Assembly: GCA_009377575.1 (NCBI GenBank) | Contig: WHTU01000023.1 | Span: 1 to 44,561, forward strand | Length of the DNA stretch: 44,561 bases | Reading direction: 5' to 3' | Origin: Nitrososphaeraceae archaeon | GTDB taxonomy: Archaea; Thermoproteota; Nitrososphaeria; Nitrososphaerales; Nitrososphaeraceae | Shown: positions 25,226-33,520 of the stretch, piece by piece | Position numbering within the stretch: position 1 is the stretch's first letter | Layout: each line of letters begins with the position of its first letter | The notes under the pieces: model-generated | Database searches by the model: none | Seen by the model: only the letters and a program-made list of their open reading frames with translations | What the model was told of the DNA's origin: nothing | Translations under genes and position numbers: made by a program

Positions 25226-26005
25226 CTACCCTAACTTCTTGCCCAAGAAGTTCTCTGTATTTGATGTAATGAATTCATTTACTTCTAAGTAGGAAATATC
25301 AAGAACTTCTCCGACCGACTTAGCTACGGTTACCAGGAATGATGTAGGCAACGCAGGTAATTCTGCGAAGCATCTGGGGTACTGGACTGGACCATCTGTT
25401 TCAATAAGAATCCTGTTTCTGTCGGTATTCTTTAGAAGTACTCGTTTGTCTTCAGAAAATACTAAAGGTGGACCATAGGAGACATAAGCACCCATGTCCA
25501 TCAGAACGCGTAATTGCTTCTTGTTACCAGAGAACCAATGAAAGAGCAGATTCGTCAGATTGTAAGATCCTATTATATCTAGAATATCGTCGAGAGATTT
25601 TCTAGAATGAATAGATATTGGTTTGTTTGATTTTTCTGCGAGGCTCAGCATCTCTTGGAATACCTGTTTCTGCTTTTGATATGAATTCCCTTTGGTAAGC
25701 GTATAAGTCGGATCGAGTCCAATTTCTCCTATTCCTCCGATCGAATCAGAATATTCGGAAAAGATTTCCACAAACTTTTCGATGTCAACTTCTTGAACAA
25801 ATTGTGGGTGAATTCCTATGAATTGCGTTACTATGTCATTGTTGGATTGACCAAATGTCTTAATTCCATTGATCGTAGACGTGATATCCACTGTAACCGA
25901 ACAAACATGCATCTTCATGGTTCTGATGCTCGCCAAGATCTCTTTCAAATAAGAAGAAAACTCAGGATCTGTTAGATGGACATGTGCGTCACATAACGGA
26001 GTGAT
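25226..26005 (-). CDS. TatD-family metal-dependent DNase, start uncertain
   Basis: From 25226 to 25948 the frame encodes a typical TatD body: GIHPQFV, GEIGLDP, the SIHSRKS segment, LFHWFSG and ETDGP, all metal-ligand or core regions. The essential N-terminal CDAHVHLTDPEF (the HxH metal ligands) lies in the same frame upstream of 25948, the first ATG/GTG/TTG codon. Between the upstream in-frame stop and the HxH motif there is only ATC at 26003-26005 as a near-start codon. A TATA-like TATTATAA near 26022-26029 predicts transcription from about 26000. The stated start is therefore a guess. Confidence 0.75.
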   Translation of the reverse strand: MTPLCDAHVHLTDPEFSSYLKEILASIRTMKMHVCSVTVDITSTINGIKTFGQSNNDIVTQFIGIHPQFVQEVDIEKFVEIFSEYSDSIGGIGEIGLDPTYTLTKGNSYQKQKQVFQEMLSLAEKSNKPISIHSRKSLDDILDIIGSYNLTNLLFHWFSGNKKQLRVLMDMGAYVSYGPPLVFSEDKRVLLKNTDRNRILIETDGPVQYPRCFAELPALPTSFLVTVAKSVGEVLDISYLEVNEFITSNTENFLGKKLG

Positions 26006-26189
26006 AGATTTTCACCCTTGCATTATAATAGACTCTTTCTTATCAAGTTTGACATTTGAACCTCTGTAACTATCTAACCCTGAAGGCTCGATGCGGGTCA
26101 GCATAAGGAAATTTGCTATAGAGATCTGGCACGTAACTAAATACACGTTCCGTGCTGGTAGATAGTCGCACATCTAATCTAAGATCCCG

Positions 26190-26202
26190 TTTTTAAAAAA
26201 CA
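26190..26202 (-). terminator. Possible terminator of the histone gene
   Basis: On the minus strand a run of six T (CTGTTTTTTAAAAACGGG region) lies 25 bases after the histone stop; archaeal termination often needs only a T-run. Confidence 0.35.
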
Positions 26203-26226
26203 GGACAAGACCTCCACCGATCTGTT

Positions 26227-26454
26227 TCACATTCTAAGTACGTTTCTAGTAGCCAGACGTATGTCTTCCGGTTTTATTGTTTTTCTACCTGCATGCAATG
26301 ACAACTCAACTGCACTCTTAGCAATTTTTTCAGCTAATTGTTCTAAAACTATTCGTAGTTCGTTAGCAGCATCGTCGCTCACTCTCTCTGCACCCGACTT
26401 TCTGATAATACGTTGCATGCCAGCAAGGCCCAGTTCAGGTCCAGAAGAGAACAT
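26227..26454 (-). CDS. Archaeal histone
   Basis: This 75-residue protein is one histone fold with almost nothing outside it. The first helix is GLAGMQRIIRKSG, then the loop AERVSDDAA, the long central helix through LRIVLEQLAEKIAKSAVELSLHAG, the loop RKTIKPEDI, and the last helix RLATRNVLRM. It dimerises and wraps DNA. Thaumarchaeota commonly encode one histone of this type. A TATA box lies about 32 bases upstream. Confidence 0.95.
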   Translation of the reverse strand: MFSSGPELGLAGMQRIIRKSGAERVSDDAANELRIVLEQLAEKIAKSAVELSLHAGRKTIKPEDIRLATRNVLRM

Positions 26455-26482
26455 GTTTATGAATTAAATCCAAGATTAAAAG

Positions 26483-26490
26483 TATATTTT
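26483..26490 (-). promoter_or_regulatory. TATA box for the histone gene
   Basis: Minus strand AAAATATA, preceded by a purine-rich element; predicted start lies about five bases before the ATG at 26454. Confidence 0.55.
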
Positions 26491-26872
26491 CAGCGCGGTC
26501 AAATAGTTTAAATCATTTTGTGTCCCTTTACGAGCCAAAATAAATGCTCAATTAAGGCCCTTGTTGCATCACCCGTAGGCGATGAGTTAATAGCATTAAG
26601 TCAAGAACCATAATATCATCTAGACACTTTGGTATATAGATGACAATCTCAGATCTCAAGAATATTCCCAATTGTCATGATGTTTTTGTCTAACTAGGAG
26701 ATGAAAAAGTTCTCTGCGACCCAAGAAGCTAGCTCGACTGAAATTAGAGCCAAAATTGTAATTGAGGTATTAAGTATGCATTAGCAAAAGGAGGTTGATC
26801 TCTAATATGCCGTCATTCGATTGCATGACATATTATCTATTTAAAGAAGGAATACTATTCGAAGAATGATAT

Positions 26873-26878
26873 AAGGAG
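26873..26878 (+). promoter_or_regulatory. Shine-Dalgarno site of nnrD
   Basis: AAGGAG sits seven bases before ATG 26886, within a leader of about 20 bases. Unlike many genes here, this one appears to use a Shine-Dalgarno site. Confidence 0.6.
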
Positions 26879-26885
26879 TCAGTCC

Positions 26886-27779
26886 ATGCCAAAGAGAGTT
26901 ATCATAAGTGACAGGCTTGCAAACCAGATAATGATGCCCAGATCCATGTCTTCTAGAAAAGGCGAAAATGGGATTATGCTCGTGGTTGGGGCAAGTAATA
27001 TATACCATGGCGCCCCGTTACTGAGTTCGTTGGCTGGACTCAGATCAGGGGTCGACCTTGTTTATACTGGGGTACCGCAACAAAACGCTTTAGCCCTACG
27101 GTCCTTTTCTCCGAACATTATCGTCCTTCCCTTTTCACATGATTCCTTGGATATTACTTCCGTAAAAGATCTCCTTCATGTTCTTCCAAAGAAACCAGAT
27201 GCAGCTGCCATAGGGATGGGATTGAACATAGCCAAGAGCAAAGCCCTGATTTATCTGATAAATGAGCTTAAAGGTATGCAAACCAAACTCCTACTTGATG
27301 CTTCTGCGTTGATCCCAGACGTTTTAACCCATATATCAGGAACCAACACAATAATCACTCCTCATCTTGGAGAATTCAAACGCGTGTTCTCGATGGAAGG
27401 CTCAATCCAGTCTAAAATCCAGGAGAAGACAAGCCTGGAAAAATTAACATCAATCGTGATTGAAATGGCAGAAAAATATGGCATTACGATAATTTTGAAG
27501 GGTGAATATAACATAGTAGCGAGCGGGATTGGCGCAAACATATCAATAATCAAACGTAGTACTCCAGCAATGACTGTGGGAGGAACTGGCGATGTTCTAT
27601 CAGGGTTGGTAACAGGTCTTCTCACCAAGTTGGATCCTTTTCGTGCCTCCATTATGGGCGTCTACCTTAATGGTCTAGCTGCATTGCAATCCTTTAGAAG
27701 GCTAGGCTTGCATCTCCTAGCAACAGATCTTATCGATGATTTGCCTTACGTCATGAAGAAATTTGATAAGATAGGGTAG
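26886..27779 (+). CDS. nnrD: ADP/ATP-dependent NAD(P)H-hydrate dehydratase
   Basis: This 297-residue protein is the stand-alone C-terminal domain of the YjeF family, a ribokinase-like fold that repairs hydrated NAD(P)H. Recognisable parts are MLVVGASNIYHGAPLLSSLAGLRSG, AAAIGMG, the TPHLGEFKR segment, ILKGEYNIV and the catalytic VGGTGDVLSGLVTG near the C terminus. The N-terminal epimerase domain (NnrE) often fused in bacteria is absent. Confidence 0.9.
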   Translation: MPKRVIISDRLANQIMMPRSMSSRKGENGIMLVVGASNIYHGAPLLSSLAGLRSGVDLVYTGVPQQNALALRSFSPNIIVLPFSHDSLDITSVKDLLHVLPKKPDAAAIGMGLNIAKSKALIYLINELKGMQTKLLLDASALIPDVLTHISGTNTIITPHLGEFKRVFSMEGSIQSKIQEKTSLEKLTSIVIEMAEKYGITIILKGEYNIVASGIGANISIIKRSTPAMTVGGTGDVLSGLVTGLLTKLDPFRASIMGVYLNGLAALQSFRRLGLHLLATDLIDDLPYVMKKFDKIG

Positions 27780-27982
27780 GTACTCTCTTTCTTAGGTTCT
27801 ATATTGTGAAATCTGGGATTTGATAATCTTGCGAATTAAGCTGATCCCTACCTAAAATTTCATTAATAGATAGTTTGTTAAATCAACGGATCTAATACCT
27901 GATTAATTAATTTGATCTTGACCGTAAGATGGCAGCAAAACTACCATTGTGAATTTTTGGCTCTGCCCTCACCTTGATATGA

Positions 27983-28084
27983 TCATTCTTTCATCATCTT
28001 TGGCATCACCCTGGACGTCCCTAGCCATGATCGGATTTGAGTGCTCAGTTCGTAATTATATGATGCATCATCTATGAGGTTCAT
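27983..28084 (-). CDS. Possible 33-residue peptide
   Basis: From ATG 28084 (minus) 33 codons read MNLIDDASYNYELSTQ and then a tryptophan-containing basic end (IRSWLGTSRVMPKMMKE). The composition is protein-like. A TTTAAAG sequence lies only about 13 bases upstream, too close for a leaderless promoter. Tentative. Confidence 0.28.
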   Translation of the reverse strand: MNLIDDASYNYELSTQIRSWLGTSRVMPKMMKE

Positions 28085-28407
28085 ATATCTTCTAACTTTA
28101 AACGCAAATAGAACTAGGATCGCCCATAGTTCAGAACTCGATCCTTACATTGAGTTAGCGACTCATTCATGATTTCTAGCTTTTATGTAGGCCTAGTTGA
28201 ATTTTTTCTCATAAATTATCTATTACGGCGTGCACCAATTTATTTTCTCAAAATCGAAATGTAATAATCCATTTTTTCTCTAGAGTTTTTTTCAAGCAAG
28301 TCAGTCACAATTAGAATATTCTAAGCATCCAATTCACCATGGTACAGATTTAACACGAATAGATTATATAATTGAAAAGACTAAATAACTTAGTTAAGGA
28401 ACGTCCA

Positions 28408-28893
28408 ATGAGTAATCAGCGCATCTTTGATCTATACCTCAAGTATAGGGAAGTTTTGTATTTCAACAAAAACCTTATAATTGCAGGCATTTCCTCCCTC
28501 CTGGTTGGCAGTCTAGTTACCCAACTTTACTCACAGGCAGGAGGAAGTAATCTCATAAATTCTTTCGTCTCAATAGCGACTGAGTACAGCGTATTCTTTC
28601 CAATCTTCGGAGTACTTTTCTATATTGACAATAGAAACAGGTACCTCGATCCGATTACGAAAAAGAGGGATTCCCACAAATTAAGGAGCGACATAAAGAA
28701 GCTTATAGCTACTTTTTCGGTTTCTGAAATAATTTATTCCACATCTAAGATTCTGATTCTTTATCAGCTTCTACAGCTAGCTCTAATATCCCCTTATCAG
28801 ACAGCTATTCTAAGTACTATTCTGGCATGGATGCTCTCCGCCATCACTATTAACATCATGATAAGAATAGTAAAACTAGTTAGAACCGACTAG
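28408..28893 (+). CDS. Membrane protein with about four helices, unknown
   Basis: From ATG 28408 the product is 161 residues (173 from TTG 28372). Hydrophobic helices are near 23-42, 53-72, 98-128 and 132-155. Between helices 2 and 3 is a charged cytosolic loop (YIDNRNRYLDPITKKRDSHK). A TATA-like TTATATAA at about 28363 and an AAGGA before the ATG support 28408. Similar small membrane proteins occur in Thaumarchaeota, but I know no function. Confidence 0.7.
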   Translation: MSNQRIFDLYLKYREVLYFNKNLIIAGISSLLVGSLVTQLYSQAGGSNLINSFVSIATEYSVFFPIFGVLFYIDNRNRYLDPITKKRDSHKLRSDIKKLIATFSVSEIIYSTSKILILYQLLQLALISPYQTAILSTILAWMLSAITINIMIRIVKLVRTD

Positions 28894-28995
28894 GTTTTGT
28901 GTGCGATAACTTTTCAACGAAGGTTGGCTTAACTATCCTTTCTCTTGCCTTCTTATCGTTAGGGTCGTAAGGGTAAATTTTTACTTCAGCTGAAC

Positions 28996-30255
28996 TCAGA
29001 AACCAGCTTCGATTGGGGAGGCTGGTTTCATTATTTCTCGTAAGAGAGTAGTAGCATATGAGCCCTTAGGTAATTTGAAACTAATAGATAGAGATCCGGA
29101 ATGACTAAATCCTTTACACCAAAGAACTGATTGTCTGAACCCACCTTTAGCACTAAGCTCCTGCATATCCTTTATATAGAAATCTTTTGGCACTAACCCC
29201 TTCTCTCTGAGAATTTTTTGTGATGTAGATTCAAATCGTCCTTTTCCGGCTTGAAATGAATATCCTACAAGTCGGATTGCGGGAAGCACTGTAGAAAAGG
29301 TATCACTGCTTGGGCTTAGTTTCCTGATCTTTCCAAGTACATCTTTACCTTCGATCTCAAAACACAAGTCACCATCCTTACATTTCGTTATATCCTCCCC
29401 ACCTGATAGAGATTCACTTATGCAAAGGTTGAAAATATAGGCTTGATAGGCCTGAACATATAGTCGTCGAATTCCGATGGGGATGGCCCTTAGTGCACGA
29501 ATATAGTCCCTCTTAGAGAGTAACGATCGTACTATTTCTCTCTCAATATCCATGCCTTTAGGCAATACGCTAATGAGTTTCTTGTAGTTACTTGGGTCCG
29601 ACAATTGTTCTCTGATTTCTCTGCTGTATGCGGTATCATACTTGGTGGTCTCAGTCAGGAGCAATTCTGATGCTCGTCTAAAATTCCCCTTAAGTATCTC
29701 CCTTCCGACGTAATGAGTTACCATCCTTTCACTCCCAAACCTCTGAAGACCATAGAAATTAGCTATCTTAGGAATTTCAGGCAAAAAATCGGTCAAATCT
29801 GCATGCTTGGTTTCAGCTATCAGAATAGAAAATTGATTTCCCCAAAGATCTGATTTTGAAAGTAAAGTACTACCATATCCTATAAGACAAATTTCTGTGT
29901 GGTAGGTCTTGATCCTTGGGGGAATACTTCTTGCCTTTTGAATTGTGGTGGCAAATTGCACTGTGTTTGCTTTGGCATCTTTGATACCGAGGACTCTTAG
30001 TTCCAACCTATGTTGGTCACGTATTTCGATGACAGCATGGTTGGAATCGATATTGTGTTTCTTTAGAATATAGATTGGAAAGCGATGAGTAGAGTTTAAA
30101 TTCTTCGACAAGCTTTCAAGGTATCGTTCATTTAAGATCTCCCTTACTAGAAAATCTTCGGGATTTCGTTTGATCTTTCCACCTATACCGCTAAACGCAG
30201 TACAATAGTGCTTAATACCAGCCTGTTGATCAATTGAAGGAACGGTCTTCTCCAA
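28996..30255 (-). CDS. truD: tRNA pseudouridine synthase TruD
   Basis: This 419-residue enzyme makes pseudouridine 13 in tRNAs (TruD/Pus7 family). The N-terminal KRNPEDFLVREI is the family motif, GIKDAKANTVQ holds the catalytic D93, and NFYGLQRFGSER is the third signature. The variable insertion typical of archaeal TruD follows. The start is TTG 30255 with a TATA-like GCTTAAGATA about 30 bases upstream. No co-transcribed gene is evident. Confidence 0.93.
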   Translation of the reverse strand: MEKTVPSIDQQAGIKHYCTAFSGIGGKIKRNPEDFLVREILNERYLESLSKNLNSTHRFPIYILKKHNIDSNHAVIEIRDQHRLELRVLGIKDAKANTVQFATTIQKARSIPPRIKTYHTEICLIGYGSTLLSKSDLWGNQFSILIAETKHADLTDFLPEIPKIANFYGLQRFGSERMVTHYVGREILKGNFRRASELLLTETTKYDTAYSREIREQLSDPSNYKKLISVLPKGMDIEREIVRSLLSKRDYIRALRAIPIGIRRLYVQAYQAYIFNLCISESLSGGEDITKCKDGDLCFEIEGKDVLGKIRKLSPSSDTFSTVLPAIRLVGYSFQAGKGRFESTSQKILREKGLVPKDFYIKDMQELSAKGGFRQSVLWCKGFSHSGSLSISFKLPKGSYATTLLREIMKPASPIEAGF

Positions 30256-30358
30256 AATATAGAATCCTCACTTCAGGGAAGATATCTTAAGCCCTATTAG
30301 TACTATTAATTGGGAAGGAGTTGATGACATAACAACTTGCATCAGAATAATTTGGTAA

Positions 30359-30679
30359 CTAAGACTTTTGAACATCCAATTTTACACATCTATAATATAT
30401 TGTTCCATCTATTGTGACATCTTCTATCCTTATCGAGCGGAGGTTAGCAATCCTACTAACCTTTTTATGCACAATAAAGCCAGACAAATTGTTTATTACG
30501 TCTTGAAAAGACAATTTAAGCATCAGGTAATTAATATCTTCTTCTCTTATGCCTGTAAACTCTGCAATTTCTTTCACCGAGAATGCCTTGTCGCTATTTC
30601 GACACAAGAAATCTACTACGATTCGATTTAGATCTTTATGCGCTTCGAATTCTGAGGCATCGATAGGCGGAGGAGCCAT
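30359..30679 (-). CDS. Winged-helix-like small protein
   Basis: From ATG 30679 the product is 106 residues. A helix-turn-helix region is visible (about 26-60: CRNSDKAFSVKEIAEFTG, REEDINYLMLKLSFQ) followed by a beta wing. The C-terminal part is strand-rich. The open frame runs upstream to 30907, but that region overlaps the PfkB gene; the TATA box at 30703-30710 fits a leaderless ATG 30679 exactly. It may be a transcription regulator. Confidence 0.72.
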   Translation of the reverse strand: MAPPPIDASEFEAHKDLNRIVVDFLCRNSDKAFSVKEIAEFTGIREEDINYLMLKLSFQDVINNLSGFIVHKKVSRIANLRSIRIEDVTIDGTIYYRCVKLDVQKS

Positions 30680-30702
30680 TAACGAGATAAATAAATTGAT
30701 AC

Positions 30703-30710
30703 TTATATAA
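30703..30710 (-). promoter_or_regulatory. TATA box for the winged-helix gene
   Basis: Minus-strand TTATATAAG is centred about 27 bases before ATG 30679 and decides the start of that gene. Confidence 0.6.
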
Positions 30711-30815
30711 CCGAATCTATAAGTATAATCTTTCTGATAGTCCCTGGAGATTTTATTGAATCTCTTTTTGTCTCCTAGTAACAGGTCCATTGCCCAGGTA
30801 AGTTGCAATGGGGTC

Positions 30816-31886
30816 CTACATATTGATCCTGTCCAGTAACTCACCAACCTCTTCAAGGGTTGGTGACTCAGCAAATTGATTTCGGATATAAAGCGAGGAT
30901 GCGGCATTTGCGAATGTTAACCTGTCTATTGGATCAAGACCAGAAAGATATGCAATGATATCAGCTGCGTCCCATACGTCTCCAGCTCCGGTCAGGGTTT
31001 TGATCTCGCTTCTGATTGCTGGAACTATCTCACTATCTTTCCCATTTGACCAAGCCGATCCTAATTTAGTATGAATGTCAATACTTATTCCGGTTTTCTT
31101 AGACAACTTTAATGCAGCGTCCTTAATTTCTTGTCTTGTATACGATTGCCAAGGTAATAAAGTACCTAATCCCAACGATGATCCAAGCGTGTTACATTCA
31201 TTTTCATTAATACTAAGCACATCTATTTGATTTGACAAGACTGCAAGGATTTCGACAAATTCTTCCTTCCGGAGTTGAAAATCAGCTGGATCAACGAAAT
31301 GTAGAGCCTTTGGCGAGCTTTCAAATGCGAATTTCATTAATTCAGTTCCTTTTAAGTTGCTTGCCCAATTCGCAACGATAACTGCGTCAGCTCTATTCAA
31401 TATATTGATATGATTGTGCGTGTTTATTCTTCCTTTGCCAAAGTCAGCATTGTCTCCAACGTCACTTAACATAACATTTACTCTGGGATCACCCTCCGCA
31501 TTTTCATAAAGTTCCATTGAAGTAGTTTTTCCTTGTTGCCCCTCAGCAATCATAACTTCTACATTTTCTCCGAATTTTTGAAAAGTGTTCTCGATCACAG
31601 ACTTCGCAATCCTATCTCCTACCGTGAAAAACGCTACTCTACCTCCCAGGTTAGCAATACTGTAAGCAATGTTGGCAGCATTTCCTCCTTTCCTATCGAC
31701 CGTGGGAATTCCACGTATACTTCCTCCTCCTACCCGAATCTTGTTTACCATCGACTGAAAAAACCCATTTTGTGATTCCAGCATTAAGATTCGATCTAAA
31801 AAGAAATCAGGCATAGTAACTATCTGATTCATATACGAATAATAGTTCTTGATCGCTGATGATATGTTCATTATACCTTTTTCCAA
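30816..31886 (-). CDS. PfkB-family carbohydrate/nucleoside kinase
   Basis: This 356-residue ribokinase-like protein carries RKGGNAANIAYSIANLG (66-81, substrate-binding signature) and LTGAGDVWDAADI (298-310, the GAGD motif with catalytic D303). The motif continues DVWDAA rather than the usual DxFxxG, so its subfamily is unclear. The substrate (sugar or nucleoside) cannot be set. TTG 31886 is the first start; ATG 31871 is an alternative. A TATA-like AATATAA near 31912-31920 lies upstream. Confidence 0.85.
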   Translation of the reverse strand: MEKGIMNISSAIKNYYSYMNQIVTMPDFFLDRILMLESQNGFFQSMVNKIRVGGGSIRGIPTVDRKGGNAANIAYSIANLGGRVAFFTVGDRIAKSVIENTFQKFGENVEVMIAEGQQGKTTSMELYENAEGDPRVNVMLSDVGDNADFGKGRINTHNHINILNRADAVIVANWASNLKGTELMKFAFESSPKALHFVDPADFQLRKEEFVEILAVLSNQIDVLSINENECNTLGSSLGLGTLLPWQSYTRQEIKDAALKLSKKTGISIDIHTKLGSAWSNGKDSEIVPAIRSEIKTLTGAGDVWDAADIIAYLSGLDPIDRLTFANAASSLYIRNQFAESPTLEEVGELLDRINM

Positions 31887-32085
31887 TGATACTCCTCATT
31901 CGAGAGAGGGTTATATTATTTGTCAACCCTCACAAAAAGGATAGCTTCTTTTTCATATTCTAAATACTACCAAACGTTAGTTAGTTTACTGATTCGTTGG
32001 TATATGCACTCAAATGGGATAGGATTAACAAACCTTGCTTGAATTCAGAGAAATCTTGAGATAGTCGTAAATTGCAAAGATTGTG

Positions 32086-32646
32086 CTATTCGCGAACCTT
32101 CTTCAACACCCTTTTTCCATTCGGCGAAGGAATAATCTCTATTTTTGCATCATCAAATTGCCTAGTTAGCTCCTTTCCGATGAATATTCTGTCCAAGCAA
32201 ATCGCTAATGCTGCTATCTCGGAATGCGGTTGATTTCCTATTGCTACGTTATAATCGGAAACCTGGTAAAGCTCTCTAGGGACCTTAGAAGCACCTACTA
32301 CCACGAGCAATTTATCGCAGCTGCGTAATTCATCTGCGACTTCATCTATATTTACACCGTACATAGTCAGATGTGCGATCTTTCCTCCTCCATTCTTCCA
32401 ATGCTTGATCATCGATTTCCAATTCTCAATTATTTCTATCTCAAAGTACCGCCCTCCCCATCGGTCTACAATCTCCTCCACTGTCGATCTAATGGATTTA
32501 TCCACTTCATTCATGAAAATTCGATCACAACCCAATGCTCTGGCCACCAAAGCTACGTGGGTAGTTACACGATCATCTCGGACAACTCTATGTCCTATTC
32601 TTAGAACCGATACCTTCAAATGAGATCTCCTAGCTAGATTATTCAT
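32086..32646 (-). CDS. tRNA 2'-O-methyltransferase Trm56
   Basis: This 186-residue protein is the archaeal Trm56 (SPOUT class) that methylates the ribose of C56 in the T loop. The N-terminal VSVLRIGHRVVRDDRVTTHVAL and ARALGCD segments are the family signature; LTMYGVNIDEV, VVVGASKVPRELY and AIGNQPHSEIAALAI form the trefoil-knot AdoMet site. ATG 32646 has a TATA-like TTTATG about 25 bases upstream. Upstream, divergently, is tRNA-Phe. Confidence 0.93.
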   Translation of the reverse strand: MNNLARRSHLKVSVLRIGHRVVRDDRVTTHVALVARALGCDRIFMNEVDKSIRSTVEEIVDRWGGRYFEIEIIENWKSMIKHWKNGGGKIAHLTMYGVNIDEVADELRSCDKLLVVVGASKVPRELYQVSDYNVAIGNQPHSEIAALAICLDRIFIGKELTRQFDDAKIEIIPSPNGKRVLKKVRE

Positions 32647-32975
32647 CTCCTACAAGGATTCCTCATAAACCTTTCTTAACGAAATCGTACGACTGAAAAT
32701 TTATGCTTTGATTTGCCTCTGTTGTAAACAACGTAGTCACAATCCAAGAGGGGACCTCCCGTTGAACTATGCGCTAAGAATTGATTGAATACATAGAATT
32801 AGACCAGTGTCCACCTAACTCGACCGACCGTAACAATACCTTGTCATGTAGCAAAAATTATACAGCAAATCCATCTGGCTGAGACTCACTTCAGACCACA
32901 AGTCAACCACTTAATTTGAACTACGCTGAGAACATGATAGGAATATATATGATTCATCCAAGAACAGTGTAACAT
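32647..32975. other. 329-base spacer between Trm56 and tRNA-Phe
   Basis: No gene is visible. The two ends carry promoters: the Trm56 TATA (minus, near 32665-32674) and GAATATATAT at 32941-32950, about 26-30 bases before tRNA-Phe. Confidence 0.5.
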
Positions 32976-33069
32976 GCCGTCGTAGCTCAGCCCGGGAGAG
33001 CACTCGACCAATCAATGTGGGGTGAAGCTGAAGACCGAGCTGTCGTGAGCTCAAATCTCACCGACGGCA
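32976..33069 (+). tRNA. tRNA-Phe (GAA) with a non-canonical 20-nt intron
   Basis: Acceptor GCCGTCG (32976-32982) pairs with CGACGGC (33062-33068), discriminator A 33069. The D arm GCTC/GAGC and T arm GTGAG/CTCAC are intact. Without splicing the anticodon stem fails. Removing 33007-33026 joins CTCG (33003-33006) to G (33027), giving a perfect stem CTCGG/CCGAG around CTGAAGA with anticodon GAA (33030-33032). The removed piece is a textbook bulge-helix-bulge: CACT pairs with GGTG, bulges CGA and AAG, inner stem CCA/TGG. This puts the intron between positions 30 and 31. The T loop starts with C (33050) instead of T. Confidence 0.9.
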
Positions 33070-33176
33070 TCATAGGTTGGGAAAATCCCTTTGTCAAAAC
33101 GAAATGGTAAAAAATACCCAACTTATTAGAGTATTAGATGCTCCATCAGCTGATAAGAAGGCTTTTTTGTAACCAT

Positions 33177-33296
33177 ATGGAATCATTTTCATTTCGGAAG
33201 TATAATGACTTTGACTTTCGTGAATACGATCAGTGTTCAAAATGTGGTAAAATTTTAAGACACCTGAAGGGGTTTGATGAAGACCTACGCGGTTAG
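33177..33296 (+). CDS. 39-residue CxxC protein, unannotated
   Basis: ATG 33177 opens 39 codons ending 11 bases before the next membrane gene. The product is polar with DQCSKCGKILRH near the C-terminal half and ends GFDEDLRG. A CxxC with a following His could bind zinc, perhaps as a dimer or with a partner. Composition and operon-like spacing support it. Confidence 0.55.
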   Translation: MESFSFRKYNDFDFREYDQCSKCGKILRHLKGFDEDLRG

Positions 33297-33307
33297 GTAA
33301 ATAAAAT

Positions 33308-33520
33308 ATGGCAAAATCAAACCTACAAACTTTGATTATCGTTTGGTGGGCAGGGGCGGCACTCGCAGGTATTTCATTCATCATCCCCTTATACGACATT
33401 TATCTCATCGTGGGGATAACTGGTTGGATTGTAATGTTAATCAGCACCTCTTTAATCATCTACATGATCAAGAAGATTAAGAAAGAGGACGGGAGTAAGG
33501 AGCTACATCAAAATGAGTAG
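33308..33520 (+). CDS. Two-helix small membrane protein
   Basis: This 70-residue protein is almost all membrane: helices at about 9-28 and 33-55, then a basic and acidic tail (KKIKKEDGSKELHQNE). It follows the 39-residue CxxC gene by 11 bases and is likely co-transcribed. Its stop abuts the stop of the convergent Lrp-type gene with no bases between. Function unknown. Confidence 0.62.
   Translation: MAKSNLQTLIIVWWAGAALAGISFIIPLYDIYLIVGITGWIVMLISTSLIIYMIKKIKKEDGSKELHQNE

Larger units (their letters stand above)
26455..26885. other. 431-base spacer between histone and NnrD genes
   Basis: It holds the histone TATA (minus, 26483-26490) and a plus-strand promoter near 26835-26844 (CTATTTAAAG) for nnrD. 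Two plus-strand micro-ORFs (26701-26784, 27 codons; 26807-26869, 20 codons) lie in between; the second follows an AAAAGGAGG sequence. Neither is firmly supported. Confidence 0.45.

Noticed and set aside
30680-30907. N-terminal extension of the winged-helix protein
   Set aside because: It partly overlaps PfkB, and a TATA box positions transcription start at ATG 30679.
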